Assembly (NCBI GenBank): GCA_019308525.1
Contig: JAFDIC010000040.1
Span: forward strand, 1 to 15,965
Direction: 5' to 3'
Origin: Deltaproteobacteria bacterium
Lineage (GTDB): Bacteria; Desulfobacterota; DSM-4660; Desulfatiglandales; HGW-15
Length of the DNA stretch: 15,965 bases
Under the pieces are notes generated by a model, which saw only the letters and a program-made list of their open reading frames with translations, was not told where the DNA came from and did no database searches. Each line of letters starts with the position of its first letter. Position 1 is the stretch's first letter. Both the position numbers and the translations under genes were made by a program. Of this stretch, positions 1-8,417 are shown one piece after another.

Positions 1-1
1 T

Positions 2-202
2 TGCCAAAGGTTCAGCGACGCCGCCATGAGATCCTTCAAGAAGATAGAAAAATCCGTTGAAAACAGGAGTGGAGGAGACGATCCCGAGTGGAATGTAGAG
101 GGTCACATGAGGACCCTCAGGCAAGACTTGCTGGAACTGTGCGATGCCTTGAAGTTTTTCAGAGCGGGAGACGACCAAACAATAAACCATGTTCACCATT
201 GA
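2..202 (+). CDS. C-terminal fragment of an unknown protein, cut by the left edge
   Basis: An open frame runs from the window edge to a TGA at 200-202. It has no stop upstream of the first internal ATG (26), so it is probably the tail of a longer gene, though a short protein starting at 26 is possible. The visible 66 residues are hydrophilic, with a probable amphipathic helix (HMRTLRQDLLELCDALKFF) and a His-rich end (NHVHH). No family is recognised. The last 14 bases overlap the start of the pseudopilin-like gene in another frame, which suggests one transcript and possible translational coupling. The protein-like composition supports a real coding frame, but the fragment is too short to assign. 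Confidence 0.5.
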   Translation, partial: CQRFSDAAMRSFKKIEKSVENRSGGDDPEWNVEGHMRTLRQDLLELCDALKFFRAGDDQTINHVHH

Positions 203-722
203 AACAGGGAGAGACAACGGGTTCCTTGCCTGTAGAGGGCCGTGCATCAGGACCCCGGGATGCCTTGATTGGGCCCCCTATTGGTATCCCTGGGGATTCA
301 CACTCATAGAACTCCTGGTTGTCATAGCCATAATTGCGACATTGGCAGGCATCGCAATACCGGTTTATTCCAATCAGATTCAGAAGGCAAAGATATTCAA
401 GGCCATATCAGACATCAAGATACTCCAGACCGAAATAAACACCTACAAGGAAGATAACCAACTCCCCGCGAGTCTCGACGATATAGGAAGAGGGGGCCTC
501 ATGGACCCTTGGGGTAATCCCTACAAATATGCCAACCACGATCTCATAAAACCCGGCAAACGTCGCAAGTTCCACGGGACGGTACCGCTAAACTCTGATT
601 ATGACCTTTTCAGCACGGGCGAGGACGGTAAGTACAAAGCTCCCCTGACCGCAAAAGTGAGCAGGGACGACATAATCAGGGCGGACGATGGAGGATACAT
701 TGGACTCGCCTCCGAATATTGA
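189..722 (+). CDS. GspG-like type II pseudopilin (prepilin-type protein) with atypical leader
   Basis: Predicted inner-membrane pseudopilin of a type II secretion or type IV pilus-like machine. The class III prepilin signal is clear: cleavage after Gly36 (PWG/FTLIELL), Glu at mature position 5, then a hydrophobic helix (VVIAIIATLAGIAIPVY). The globular part has the GspG hallmarks: a long amphipathic helix, DPWGNPY near residue 107, and a C-terminal YDLFSTGEDG resembling the calcium-binding loop of major pseudopilins. The mature form would be about 141 residues, normal for GspG. The odd part is the 36-residue leader, rich in Pro, Trp and Cys and without the usual basic cluster. ATG 189 is the only possible start, because a TAA (183-185) closes the frame just upstream. 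The nearest Shine-Dalgarno-like run (GGGAG, 166-170) is 18 bases away. An upstream frameshift is possible. No other secretion gene is visible. Confidence 0.8.
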   Translation: MFTIETGRDNGFLACRGPCIRTPGCLDWAPYWYPWGFTLIELLVVIAIIATLAGIAIPVYSNQIQKAKIFKAISDIKILQTEINTYKEDNQLPASLDDIGRGGLMDPWGNPYKYANHDLIKPGKRRKFHGTVPLNSDYDLFSTGEDGKYKAPLTAKVSRDDIIRADDGGYIGLASEY

Positions 723-741
723 GAGATAGGGGAAACACCTC

Positions 742-2937
742 GTGAGAATAGACTTAACTATCCTGAAGGGCAACGTGGCACGTCGGATATTTTTTCAGTT
801 TATCCTTTGCTCCCTTTTGCCCATAATCGTTCTCGCGGTCTTGTCTTTTACGCAGGTTAAAGGGGAACTGGAAAACCAGGGGAGAAGGCGCCTGCACGAA
901 GCCAGCAGGTCCTTGGGCAGGGCCGTCTATGACCGATTAACCCTCATCGAAAACGACCTCAATCTCCTTTCGCTCCTATTGCTTTCGGGAGAGGGTATCC
1001 AGCAGCAGGATGCCCTGATCCAAAAGCCCCTGACTACCATGAAAAAGAGGGCCAAGGCCCTGGCCGTACGGTACGGGAACGGGGAGTTGAGAGTCCTCTT
1101 CGGAGACCTGGTGGAATTCCCGGCCTTATCACGGGAGGAAATGGATCATCTTCGGCTGGGGAAGGCCCTGGTGCTGGTACAACCTCGCGGCGTTGACAGG
1201 GGTCGATTGTTCATGCTGAAGCTGCTTGACCCTGCTGACCCGGGGCAAGGACTCCTCTATAGTGAAATAGATACCCTGTACCTGTGGGGATTGAGCGAAA
1301 ACAACACCCTCCCTGCGTCAACGGAACTGGCAATCCTTGACAGTGCTGCACGGGTGATCTTTTCCACACATCCCGCTCCTCCTCGTTTCTCTACTCACCC
1401 GGAGTTTCATCGAACCCGATCGACCATTTCACGATTTGAATGGGAGCATGAGGGGCAGAGATATCAGTCCGGGTATTGGTCGGTCTTCATGAAGTACCAC
1501 TGGCTCTACCCCAAGCTCACCGTCGTCCTCAGTGCCCCCAAGGACTATATCTTCGCCCCGATAGCATATTTCAAGAAGATATTTCCCCTTGTCGTCCTCC
1601 TGTCCTTTTGGGTGGTCCTTCTTTTGAGCGCGCTGCAAATAAGCAAGACCACCAGACCCCTGCTTGAACTGAAAGAGGTCTCAAATCGCATAGCGAACAG
1701 GGACTTTGAAAGCAGGGCAAACGTCACCAGCGGCGATGAATTCGAAGAACTCGGCGATGTATTCAATAATATGGCAAAGAGGCTGGGCAAACAATTTCAT
1801 ACCCTCACAGCGATGGCTGATATAGACAGGGCCGTACTGTCTTCCCTGAAGACCGATGAAATTATCGAAGCCCTGGTTTCAAAGATGAAGACCTTTTTCA
1901 AGTATGATCTTGTCAGTGTTTCCCTCTTGGACTCTGAAGGCAAAAGCCCCACCTGGAGTTACAAGAGTGTCGGATCTTCTCCCCTGTCCACCAGTGACCA
2001 CATCTTCAAGGTTCCCGTTGAAAAACTGGAGAAATTGATAGGCACTGAAAGTGTCCTGTCCTTGTCCAGAAAAGAGGGGGTCCCGGGCTATCTGGAACCC
2101 CTGCTGGAAAAAGATATTGAATCTATCCTCTTGCTGCCCCTTTTCACAAAAAAGGCCCTTGCAGGGATCATAGCCCTTGGCTCAAAGCTGCCGAATGGCT
2201 TTGATGAGGAAGAGATTACCTATGCACGACAAATCGCAGACCAGGTGGCCATCGCCCTTTCCAATGCAACCCTGCTGAGAGAACTGGACGAACTCAACTG
2301 GGGCACTCTCTTTGCCCTGGCCCGGGCCGTTGACGCCAAGTCACCGTGGACGGCCAACCATTCCGAAAGGGTGACTGAAATTGCGTTGAAGATCGCCAGG
2401 GCCATGGATTTGAACAGGGAAGAGCTGGATACACTGGCCAGGGGCGGGCTTCTACATGATATTGGCAAGCTGGCAATACCCGTCCACATCCTCGACAAGG
2501 ATGGCCCCCTGAACAAAGAGGAGCTTGAGATGGTGCGCTCCCACCCCGTGGCCGGCGCAAGGATCTTGGAACCCATCGGGGCCTATAGGGCCATTGTACC
2601 CCTGGTCCTGCAACACCATGAACGCTTTGACGGCACCGGGTATCCCAACGGGATAGCAGGCAACAGGATCTGCCTGGGCGCCCGTATCCTCGCGGTGGCC
2701 GATGTATATGACGCCCTTTGTTCAGAGAGACCATACAGGGAGGGAAAAAGTTTAGAAGATGTTCTTGAGATCTTGAAAAAGGACGCAGGCAGGCATTTTG
2801 ACCCTGAGGTGGTCAGCGTGCTTGTGAAGATCATAGACAGGGAGGGACCACTTATCTCTTCAGGGGCCAATAACCTGCCAAACCTTCCTGGTTCCATGAT
2901 TAGGGCCAGGGGATTGATGGCTGCATCGGGAGGGTGA
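742..2937 (+). CDS. Membrane sensor with HAMP, GAF and HD-GYP domains (predicted c-di-GMP phosphodiesterase)
   Basis: A 731-residue transmembrane signalling protein predicted to hydrolyse cyclic di-GMP. Order: TM1 about 15-37, periplasmic sensor region about 38-275, TM2 about 280-300, HAMP about 298-350 (P-x-LEL ... DEFEELG), GAF-like about 360-512, HD-GYP about 522-700. Metal-site and signature residues are intact: H572-D573 in LLHDIGK, His-His 625-626, and GYP 633-635 in RFDGTGYPNG, so an active enzyme is expected. The ligand of the periplasmic domain is unknown. The start is GTG 742, preceded by AGGGGAA with normal spacing. It follows the pseudopilin gene by 19 bases, so both are probably in one operon and it may tune surface attachment or secretion. 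The C-terminal 30 residues after the domain look unstructured. Confidence 0.93.
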   Translation: MRIDLTILKGNVARRIFFQFILCSLLPIIVLAVLSFTQVKGELENQGRRRLHEASRSLGRAVYDRLTLIENDLNLLSLLLLSGEGIQQQDALIQKPLTTMKKRAKALAVRYGNGELRVLFGDLVEFPALSREEMDHLRLGKALVLVQPRGVDRGRLFMLKLLDPADPGQGLLYSEIDTLYLWGLSENNTLPASTELAILDSAARVIFSTHPAPPRFSTHPEFHRTRSTISRFEWEHEGQRYQSGYWSVFMKYHWLYPKLTVVLSAPKDYIFAPIAYFKKIFPLVVLLSFWVVLLLSALQISKTTRPLLELKEVSNRIANRDFESRANVTSGDEFEELGDVFNNMAKRLGKQFHTLTAMADIDRAVLSSLKTDEIIEALVSKMKTFFKYDLVSVSLLDSEGKSPTWSYKSVGSSPLSTSDHIFKVPVEKLEKLIGTESVLSLSRKEGVPGYLEPLLEKDIESILLLPLFTKKALAGIIALGSKLPNGFDEEEITYARQIADQVAIALSNATLLRELDELNWGTLFALARAVDAKSPWTANHSERVTEIALKIARAMDLNREELDTLARGGLLHDIGKLAIPVHILDKDGPLNKEELEMVRSHPVAGARILEPIGAYRAIVPLVLQHHERFDGTGYPNGIAGNRICLGARILAVADVYDALCSERPYREGKSLEDVLEILKKDAGRHFDPEVVSVLVKIIDREGPLISSGANNLPNLPGSMIRARGLMAASGG

Positions 2938-2951
2938 TTCTGGATAAAACT

Positions 2952-3350
2952 ATGACTTGCGGATTCAAAAGGAATATGATCCTGATCCTGTGGATGGCGG
3001 TCTTCTTGTTCGGCTGCGATTCCAACAGGCTCGAGAAGGCCCCTGATGGGATGAAAGGCGAATGGATCACTTCGGCCCCCAAGTACAAGGGGTTTTCCTT
3101 TGAGATCTCTGATCAGTCTCTTGTCTTCATAGACGAGAATGCGGAACAGCCTGTCGAAGTCTACCCTATTTCAAGAATCGAGAAACACGAAAAGGAGAAA
3201 AACCTTTACACCATATATTACAGGGTAGATGAATCAGGGGACTACAGATTTTCATTCTACTTTGATCCATCCAGTGGAGGTTCAATCACACTCAAGAACC
3301 AGAGAAAGTATCTCTGGAAGAAGGTCAATATGAAAGAAGTCCACAAGTAG
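2952..3350 (+). CDS. Small predicted lipoprotein of unknown function
   Basis: A 132-residue protein with a lipoprotein signal: a short basic n-region (MTCGFKRN), a hydrophobic core (ILILWMAVFLFG) and a lipobox Cys at residue 22. The mature part is beta-rich and hydrophilic, with no recognised family. Pairs of aromatic strands (LYTIYYRVDESG, YRFSFYFDP) suggest a small beta-barrel or lipocalin-like fold, which is only inference. The start is uncertain. GTG 2934 overlaps the stop of the HD-GYP gene (GTGA), but its GGGAGGG sits directly on the start codon. ATG 2952 has a weak GGA seven bases upstream and gives a better signal peptide, so it is preferred. It converges with the UPF0182 gene, leaving only 11 bases between the two stops. 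Confidence 0.75.
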   Translation: MTCGFKRNMILILWMAVFLFGCDSNRLEKAPDGMKGEWITSAPKYKGFSFEISDQSLVFIDENAEQPVEVYPISRIEKHEKEKNLYTIYYRVDESGDYRFSFYFDPSSGGSITLKNQRKYLWKKVNMKEVHK

Positions 3351-3361
3351 CTTCCGCCTGT

Positions 3362-6220
3362 CTACCGTTCCTCTCCCCTCGCAATTTCCTTCAGAATCCT
3401 TTCCAGTTCCTTAAGTTCCTTGCCATAGGCCGCCCAGTTCTCTTCCCTTATGAATGCTTTGGCCCTTTCATAGTGCTCCAGGGCCTCCGCCCCGAGCTCA
3501 CGGATGTCATATTCCCTCCCGGCCGGTGCCGGCGCTCCTTCTATTGCCAGTTCTTCCACCTTGCCCAACACGCCGGCGATAGCCCTGTCAAGGGCTTCTG
3601 CCATGACAACACGATTTCCAAGCGCCACGATGACCCTTTTCAGTTCGGGCAGTGACGCCGCCCTCGACCTGTCGATACCCCTCTGGGTCGGGGCAGGGCT
3701 TTTCCTGGCCTTTCCAAAGGGCCTTGTCTGCCCTGTCCCGGCCGGCGGCTCACTTTTCTCTTCCTGTTTGGCCTCCAGATACACCGGTTCCACGTAGATA
3801 AATGACTCGCTTATGGGTATGACCAGGAGGTTTCCCCTGATCACCCTGGATCCCCTTTGATCCCAGAGGCTGAGTTCCCGGGAGATCTCCGTCTGTTGGT
3901 CTACCCTGGCTTCGATCTGCATGGGCCCGTAAATCAGCTTTTCCTTGGGCAGTTTGTAGACGATAAGCGTCCCATAGTTGGGGAGATCGCTCCTGGCCGC
4001 AAGCCAACCTATCATATTGTCCTTCTTTGAGGGGGTGAAGGGGAGCATAAGGAGGAACTCCTCCTTTGGCTCTCCAGGTAGTTTTATTATTATGTAATAG
4101 GGCTTCATCTCCTGCCGGCGATCCCCATAGAGTTCGTCCGGGAACTGCCACAGATCCTCCTGGTTGTAAAACACCTGTGGATCTTCCATGTGATAGGTCC
4201 TGTATGTATCGGCCTGGATATAGAATAGGTCCCGAGGATAGCGAATGTGCATTTTCAATCCCTCGGGCATCTCATTGAAGGGCTTGAAAAGGGAAGGGAA
4301 AATACCCTGGTATGTCCTTATGATGGGGTCGGTGTCGTCAACGACGTAGAAGGAAACATTACCGTTATAGGCGTCAATCACAACCTTGACGGGATTTCGG
4401 ATATAATTGATCAGCTTTCCCCTCAGCCGCTTCTTGGTTCTCTTGGAATAGGGATACATGTCCGATGTCGTGTAGGCATCCTGGATCCAGTAAAGCCTCC
4501 TGTTGGAGATGACGAGGTAGGGATCATTGTCATAATCCAGGAATGGGGCAATGAGCCGTACCCGGAGGTCGATCCGGCGATTGAACATGATCCTGCTCTC
4601 AGGTGTGATATAGGTGGTAAAGAATATCTGAGGATCCATAAACTCGATTGCAAACAGCAATCGCCTGAAAAATGACCGGATGGTGACCCCTCCCCTGCCC
4701 TCGTAGGTCGTGTAGACATTCTTGTCTCCCTTGGGGTAGTCAAATTCCTTGGCCTTTGTCTTGACCAGGACATATTCGGCCGTCTTTTCGCCGTAATAGA
4801 TCTCCGGTCTGTCTATATTTAGATCAACCTCTGTTGCCGGGGGGAGATCCCTGATGACCAACCTGGGTAATCCTTCCTTGGTCACTTCATTGACGGGGCT
4901 CATTGCAAGGCCGTACCCGTGGGTGTAAGTAAGGCGTCTGTTCACCCATGTTCTTGCCTGAGGGGGAAGTTGCTTGACGATCAACTCCCTGGCGGCGAGC
5001 ATGACCTGCTTGTACTGGCCGTCAAATGTGTATCGGTCCACGTCAATATTGTTGAAATCATAATAAAGCCTTATTGCCTGGATCTGTCTGTATGTCTGGA
5101 GAAGGGGTCTTTCATCCCAGATCCTGATGTTCTGTAAGGTTGCATCCTGACCCTTGAGGTCTTCCGCATTCAAGGTCTCCTTCACAGCGAAATCGACCGT
5201 CTTTACTTTGCTGATGTTGTACCCCCTTCTGGTATAATCGATATTGTAAGCGATATAGGGTTTTTCCCTGGCCATTTCATTGGGCTTCACGATGAATTTT
5301 TGAATCACAATGGGGAGGAGATTCGACAGCATAACAATCCCTCCCAGCCAGATGGCCCCGCTCAACCAGAGGAGCTTCCATCTAAACCTGATGGCATTCA
5401 TGAAGATGACCACCGCAAACCCGAGACAAAAGAAAATCAGTACCCTGTATGCCGGTATCTTGACATGCACATCAGTGTAACTGGCCCCAAAAGCGGGTCC
5501 CTGGGCGGAATAAAGGACACCAAAAACCTTCAAATAGTATCCCCAGGCCATGAGGATAAGCAGTATCCCTGCCAGGAAAAGAAGATGTTTCTTTGCACTC
5601 TGTGAAATGGAAATCTTGGGCAGAGAGGGCGGTCTTCCTTCTTCTGCCTGGACCATCTCGTCTATGATCTGCATGGCACCGTCCTTAAGATACCACACGA
5701 TGGTCACGAGTCCTGCGAACAGGAACAACAGCATCAAGCCGTTCCTTACGAATACGTACAGGGGAAGGGAGAAGACATAGAACCCTATGTCCCTGTGAAA
5801 AATCGGGTCTGTTTCTCCAAAGGGCTTCTGGTAGAGGTACCTGAGGACCATGTCCCACTGGGCAGATCCCTTTGACGCGATGAAAAAACTGGCTATCAGC
5901 ACGAAGGCTATGAGGAAGATATTCAGGGTATTGGAAGATATGCCGATCTGGGAAAAGTAACCCTGTTCTCCTTTCACCCCGCTCGCCGGGTCATAAGGCG
6001 GGCTGTTCCGCCTCGCCACGTAGACATTCAAGGCCAGGATGATTATGAGCAGAAGCCATATTACCACACCAAAGCCGAATTTGGTTACAAGCATTATCCA
6101 GAAGACCGGTTCGTGATCCAGGTTCTTGAACCAGAGCCATTCGGGGTAAATGGACACCACTATTCCAATAATAACGATGATTAGCAGACAAAAAGCACCG
6201 ATAATTATCTTTTTCCCCAT
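3362..6220 (-). CDS. UPF0182 family large integral membrane protein
   Basis: A 952-residue protein of the UPF0182 (COG1615) family, whose function is unknown. Seven hydrophobic segments are visible in the first third, at roughly residues 5-25, 45-68, 98-117, 158-180, 210-228, 255-272 and 280-303. A large soluble domain follows (about 310-800), with family-typical stretches such as YTRRGYNI, RIWDERPLLQTY, YTHGYG and VYLEAK. After a Pro/Glu-rich linker (about 810-850) comes a helical charged tail (about 860-952, ALEHYERAK ... EELERILKEIA type). Length and arrangement match full-length members and no disruption is seen. The start ATG has a GGAG about nine bases upstream. It is transcribed alone, divergently from cooC, and the promoter candidate at 6303-6331 fits. 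Confidence 0.93.
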   Translation of the reverse strand: MGKKIIIGAFCLLIIVIIGIVVSIYPEWLWFKNLDHEPVFWIMLVTKFGFGVVIWLLLIIILALNVYVARRNSPPYDPASGVKGEQGYFSQIGISSNTLNIFLIAFVLIASFFIASKGSAQWDMVLRYLYQKPFGETDPIFHRDIGFYVFSLPLYVFVRNGLMLLFLFAGLVTIVWYLKDGAMQIIDEMVQAEEGRPPSLPKISISQSAKKHLLFLAGILLILMAWGYYLKVFGVLYSAQGPAFGASYTDVHVKIPAYRVLIFFCLGFAVVIFMNAIRFRWKLLWLSGAIWLGGIVMLSNLLPIVIQKFIVKPNEMAREKPYIAYNIDYTRRGYNISKVKTVDFAVKETLNAEDLKGQDATLQNIRIWDERPLLQTYRQIQAIRLYYDFNNIDVDRYTFDGQYKQVMLAARELIVKQLPPQARTWVNRRLTYTHGYGLAMSPVNEVTKEGLPRLVIRDLPPATEVDLNIDRPEIYYGEKTAEYVLVKTKAKEFDYPKGDKNVYTTYEGRGGVTIRSFFRRLLFAIEFMDPQIFFTTYITPESRIMFNRRIDLRVRLIAPFLDYDNDPYLVISNRRLYWIQDAYTTSDMYPYSKRTKKRLRGKLINYIRNPVKVVIDAYNGNVSFYVVDDTDPIIRTYQGIFPSLFKPFNEMPEGLKMHIRYPRDLFYIQADTYRTYHMEDPQVFYNQEDLWQFPDELYGDRRQEMKPYYIIIKLPGEPKEEFLLMLPFTPSKKDNMIGWLAARSDLPNYGTLIVYKLPKEKLIYGPMQIEARVDQQTEISRELSLWDQRGSRVIRGNLLVIPISESFIYVEPVYLEAKQEEKSEPPAGTGQTRPFGKARKSPAPTQRGIDRSRAASLPELKRVIVALGNRVVMAEALDRAIAGVLGKVEELAIEGAPAPAGREYDIRELGAEALEHYERAKAFIREENWAAYGKELKELERILKEIARGEER

Positions 6221-6302
6221 TTTGCAATCTCCAAAAGCCCAACAAGGGCCGACTTTGTCGTTTTCCGATCTCCGAGGCGGAGGAAATCAATCAAAAAAAG
6301 TT

Positions 6303-6331
6303 ATATTAGGTTCTTGGCAAATTTATTGCAA
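6303..6331 (-). promoter_or_regulatory. Candidate sigma-70 promoter for the UPF0182 gene
   Basis: Read on the minus strand: TTGCAA (6331-6326), a 17-base spacer, then TAATAT (6308-6303). This is a good -35/-10 pair with optimal spacing, about 80 bases upstream of the UPF0182 start. It overlaps the sigma-54-type element on the plus strand, so use of the two promoters could be mutually exclusive. Confidence 0.45.
6314..6330 (+). promoter_or_regulatory. Candidate sigma-54 (RpoN) promoter upstream of cooC
   Basis: TTGGCAAATTTATTGCA matches the -24/-12 consensus: TTGGCA, invariant GG at 6316-6317, exactly ten bases, then invariant GC at 6328-6329 within TTGCA. Transcription would start near 6341 and run toward cooC with a leader of about 210 bases. 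A sigma-54 activator is encoded at the right end of this window, but no link between the two is shown. Confidence 0.55.
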
Positions 6332-6416
6332 TCTCTTTTTTGGGGAATCTCTCCTTTTCAACAATAATAGTCGCCCTGAGGATGAAGGAGCACTCTCTAT
6401 CCAGTTGTGGGGGGGG

Positions 6417-6428
6417 AATCCATGGATT
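6417..6428. repeat. Perfect 12-bp palindrome, possible operator
   Basis: AATCCATGGATT is perfectly self-complementary. It lies between the two plus-strand promoter candidates and right after a run of eight G. A binding site for a dimeric regulator is possible, but no specific regulator can be named. Confidence 0.35.
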
Positions 6429-6447
6429 GAGAGAATGAATTTTCTTA

Positions 6448-6477
6448 TTGAAGTTTGCTACCCGTATGCCCTATAAA
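6448..6477 (+). promoter_or_regulatory. Candidate sigma-70 promoter for cooC-serC-asnS
   Basis: TTGAAG (6448-6453), an 18-base spacer and TATAAA (6472-6477) form a reasonable promoter. A start near 6484 would leave a leader of about 70 bases before ATG 6554. It lies just downstream of the palindrome at 6417-6428, so that palindrome would sit immediately upstream of the -35. Confidence 0.4.
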
Positions 6478-6553
6478 TGAGACTGTGATGTTAAGGGCAA
6501 TTGCCGCGGAAGCGAGCAGGGCGGAGATTCTTTGCAGGAGGACGGAAGCCATT

Positions 6554-7312
6554 ATGAAGATTGCTGTCAGCGGTAAAGGAGGTGTGGGCAAGACAACCTT
6601 TGCATCCCTTCTCATAAGGGCCCTTGCAGACCAGGACATGAAAGTGCTGGCCATAGATGCGGACCCCGATGCGAACCTTGCCCAGGCCCTTGGGATAAAG
6701 GATAGTAACACCATCGTGCCCATCTCCAGTATGAAGGAGCTCATCGAAGAAAGGACTGAGGCCAAGGTCGGAAGCATGGGTTCCTTTTTCAAATTGAATC
6801 CCAAGGTGGATGATCTACCTGACAGGCTCTCCATCCAGGTAGTAGGTATAAGGCTCATGGTCCTCGGGGGGGTGAAAAAGGGGGGCGCGGGATGTATCTG
6901 CCCGGAAAGCACCCTTCTCAAGAACCTGGTGCGGCACATAGTGTTGGCCCGGGATGAGGCGGTAGTCCTCGATATGGAGGCAGGCCTCGAACATCTTGGC
7001 AGGGGCACTGCCATGGCCGTAGACAGGCTGATCGTGGTCGTTGAGCCCGGAAGACGGAGCCTGGAGACTGCCTTCCAGATAAAGAACCTGGCAGGGGACC
7101 TGGGACTCAATAACCTGAGCCTCGTGGGAAACAAGATTCGATCAAAGTCCGACAGGGAATTCTTGTTGAACAATATGCCAGGCTTTCATTTCCTGGGCTT
7201 TATGCCATTTCAGGAAGAAATCATCGACGCAGATCTCCGGGGTCTTCCCATATTTGAAGAGGCAAAGGAGTGCCTGACCACGGTCAAGGGAATGCTCAAC
7301 AGTTTGAGTTAG
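6554..7312 (+). CDS. cooC: CooC-type ATPase, carbon monoxide dehydrogenase nickel-insertion factor
   Basis: A 252-residue SIMIBI-class (MinD/ParA-like) P-loop ATPase of the CooC type, expected to load nickel into the C-cluster of carbon monoxide dehydrogenase. It has the deviant Walker A GKGGVGKTT (residues 7-15), the switch region DADPDANL (35-42), the paired nickel-binding cysteines C114-x-C116 in GAGCICPE, DMEAGLEHLGRGTA as Walker B/switch II, and VEPGRRS. All of these are diagnostic of CooC and intact. ATG 6554 is chosen because MKIAVSGKGG starts directly at the first strand and AGGAGG lies about 12 bases upstream. No CODH/acetyl-CoA synthase gene is in the window, so the client enzyme must be encoded elsewhere. 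serC follows 19 bases downstream. Confidence 0.92.
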   Translation: MKIAVSGKGGVGKTTFASLLIRALADQDMKVLAIDADPDANLAQALGIKDSNTIVPISSMKELIEERTEAKVGSMGSFFKLNPKVDDLPDRLSIQVVGIRLMVLGGVKKGGAGCICPESTLLKNLVRHIVLARDEAVVLDMEAGLEHLGRGTAMAVDRLIVVVEPGRRSLETAFQIKNLAGDLGLNNLSLVGNKIRSKSDREFLLNNMPGFHFLGFMPFQEEIIDADLRGLPIFEEAKECLTTVKGMLNSLS

Positions 7313-7331
7313 GAAAGGAGATTCCAGAGAC

Positions 7332-8417
7332 ATGGGAAACAGGATTCACAATTTCAGCGCCGGGCCGGCGGCTTTACCACTTCCGGTTCTGGAGGAAATC
7401 CGCGCTGAACTCTTGGACTTCAAGGGTTCCGGGATGTCAATCATTGAAATCAGTCACCGGTCGAAATATTTCGATGAGGTCATAAACGGTGCCGTGGTGA
7501 GGACGAGGAGGCTGCTGGGCCTCAACGACGACTTCCACGTGATCTTCATTCAGGGCGGTGCAAGTCTCCAGTTCTGCATGGTCCACATGAACTCGGCAGT
7601 GGATGGAAAACCTTTGGATTATGTCAACACTGGGACCTGGTCCACGAAGGCGATCAAGGAGGCCCGGGTTCAGGGCAAGGATGTCAGGGTGATCGCCTCT
7701 TCCGAGGACAGGGACTTTTCTTACATACCCGGGGACTTCCAGGTAGACGAAGACGCAGCCTATGTCCATTTCACTTCAAACAACACCATAAGGGGGACCC
7801 AGTGGGCCGAGTTCCCGCGGACCGGAGATATACCTCTGGTCTGTGACATGTCCTCTGACATCATGAGCAGGCCCTTTGACGCCAGGCCCTTTGGCCTCAT
7901 ATATGCCGGGGCCCAAAAAAACATAGGCCCCTCGGGCAGCGCCATGGTCATAATCCGAAGGGACATGCTGGACAGGGTCCCCGAGGGTCTTCCCACCATG
8001 TTGAAATACACTACCTTTTCAGACAAGAACTCCTTGTACAATACCCCGTCCTGCTTTGTCATCTATGTGATAGGTCTGGTGTTAAGATGGCTGGAGGAAG
8101 AGATAGGCGGTCTTCAGGCCATGGAAGCGATCAACAGGGAGAAGGCTCAGATCATCTATGACCTCATCGATGGTTCTGATTTCTACAGGGGTACAGCGGA
8201 GAAAGACAGCAGGTCCTTGATGAACGTGACTTTCAGGCTCCCGAGTGAAGAGCTTGAGGCCAGGTTCGTGGAAGAGGCGGAGAGGGAGGGGTTTGGTGGA
8301 CTCAAGGGTCATCGTTCAGTTGGAGGCTGCCGGGTCTCCATGTACAATGCCATTACCGTTGAATCCGTCAAGGCCCTTGCGGACTTCATGTCCCACTTTG
8401 AGAAAAGGGAGGGATGA
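7332..8417 (+). CDS. serC: Phosphoserine aminotransferase
   Basis: A 361-residue PLP enzyme converting 3-phosphohydroxypyruvate and glutamate to phosphoserine and 2-oxoglutarate in serine synthesis, possibly also acting in pyridoxine synthesis. Family marks include the N-terminal [28 protein letters not shown] (phosphate/PLP binding), [11 protein letters not shown], and the PLP lysine K196 in [11 protein letters not shown]. Length is normal (about 360). Start ATG 7332 has AGGAAAGGAG about 11 bases upstream. The stop overlaps the start of asnS (ATGA), so the two are translationally coupled. No other serine gene is adjacent. The intact PLP lysine here contrasts with the NifS-like gene at 13568. 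Confidence 0.96.
   Translation: MGNRIHNFSAGPAALPLPVLEEIRAELLDFKGSGMSIIEISHRSKYFDEVINGAVVRTRRLLGLNDDFHVIFIQGGASLQFCMVHMNSAVDGKPLDYVNTGTWSTKAIKEARVQGKDVRVIASSEDRDFSYIPGDFQVDEDAAYVHFTSNNTIRGTQWAEFPRTGDIPLVCDMSSDIMSRPFDARPFGLIYAGAQKNIGPSGSAMVIIRRDMLDRVPEGLPTMLKYTTFSDKNSLYNTPSCFVIYVIGLVLRWLEEEIGGLQAMEAINREKAQIIYDLIDGSDFYRGTAEKDSRSLMNVTFRLPSEELEARFVEEAEREGFGGLKGHRSVGGCRVSMYNAITVESVKALADFMSHFEKREG

Larger units (their letters stand above)
6221..6553. other. Divergent intergenic regulatory region (333 bp)
   Basis: No convincing gene is seen here. The gap separates the UPF0182 gene (minus) from cooC (plus) and is more AT-rich than its flanks. It holds a strong sigma-54-type promoter match, one sigma-70-like promoter in each direction, a short hairpin CTCCG-AGG-CGGAG (6270-6282), a G8 run (6409-6416) and the perfect palindrome AATCCATGGATT (6417-6428). 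The hairpin lies in the predicted 5' leader of the UPF0182 transcript. An in-frame extension of cooC upstream of 6554 has no supported start. Confidence 0.7.

Noticed and set aside
88..309. 73-residue open frame overlapping the pseudopilin start
   Set aside because: Composition is unlike a protein, and it overlaps two better frames. It was considered as a source of a frameshifted prepilin leader, but no short basic leader is evident in it.
6445..7173. 242-residue reverse-strand open frame opposite cooC
   Set aside because: Ser/Arg/Pro-rich shadow of an obvious CooC gene.
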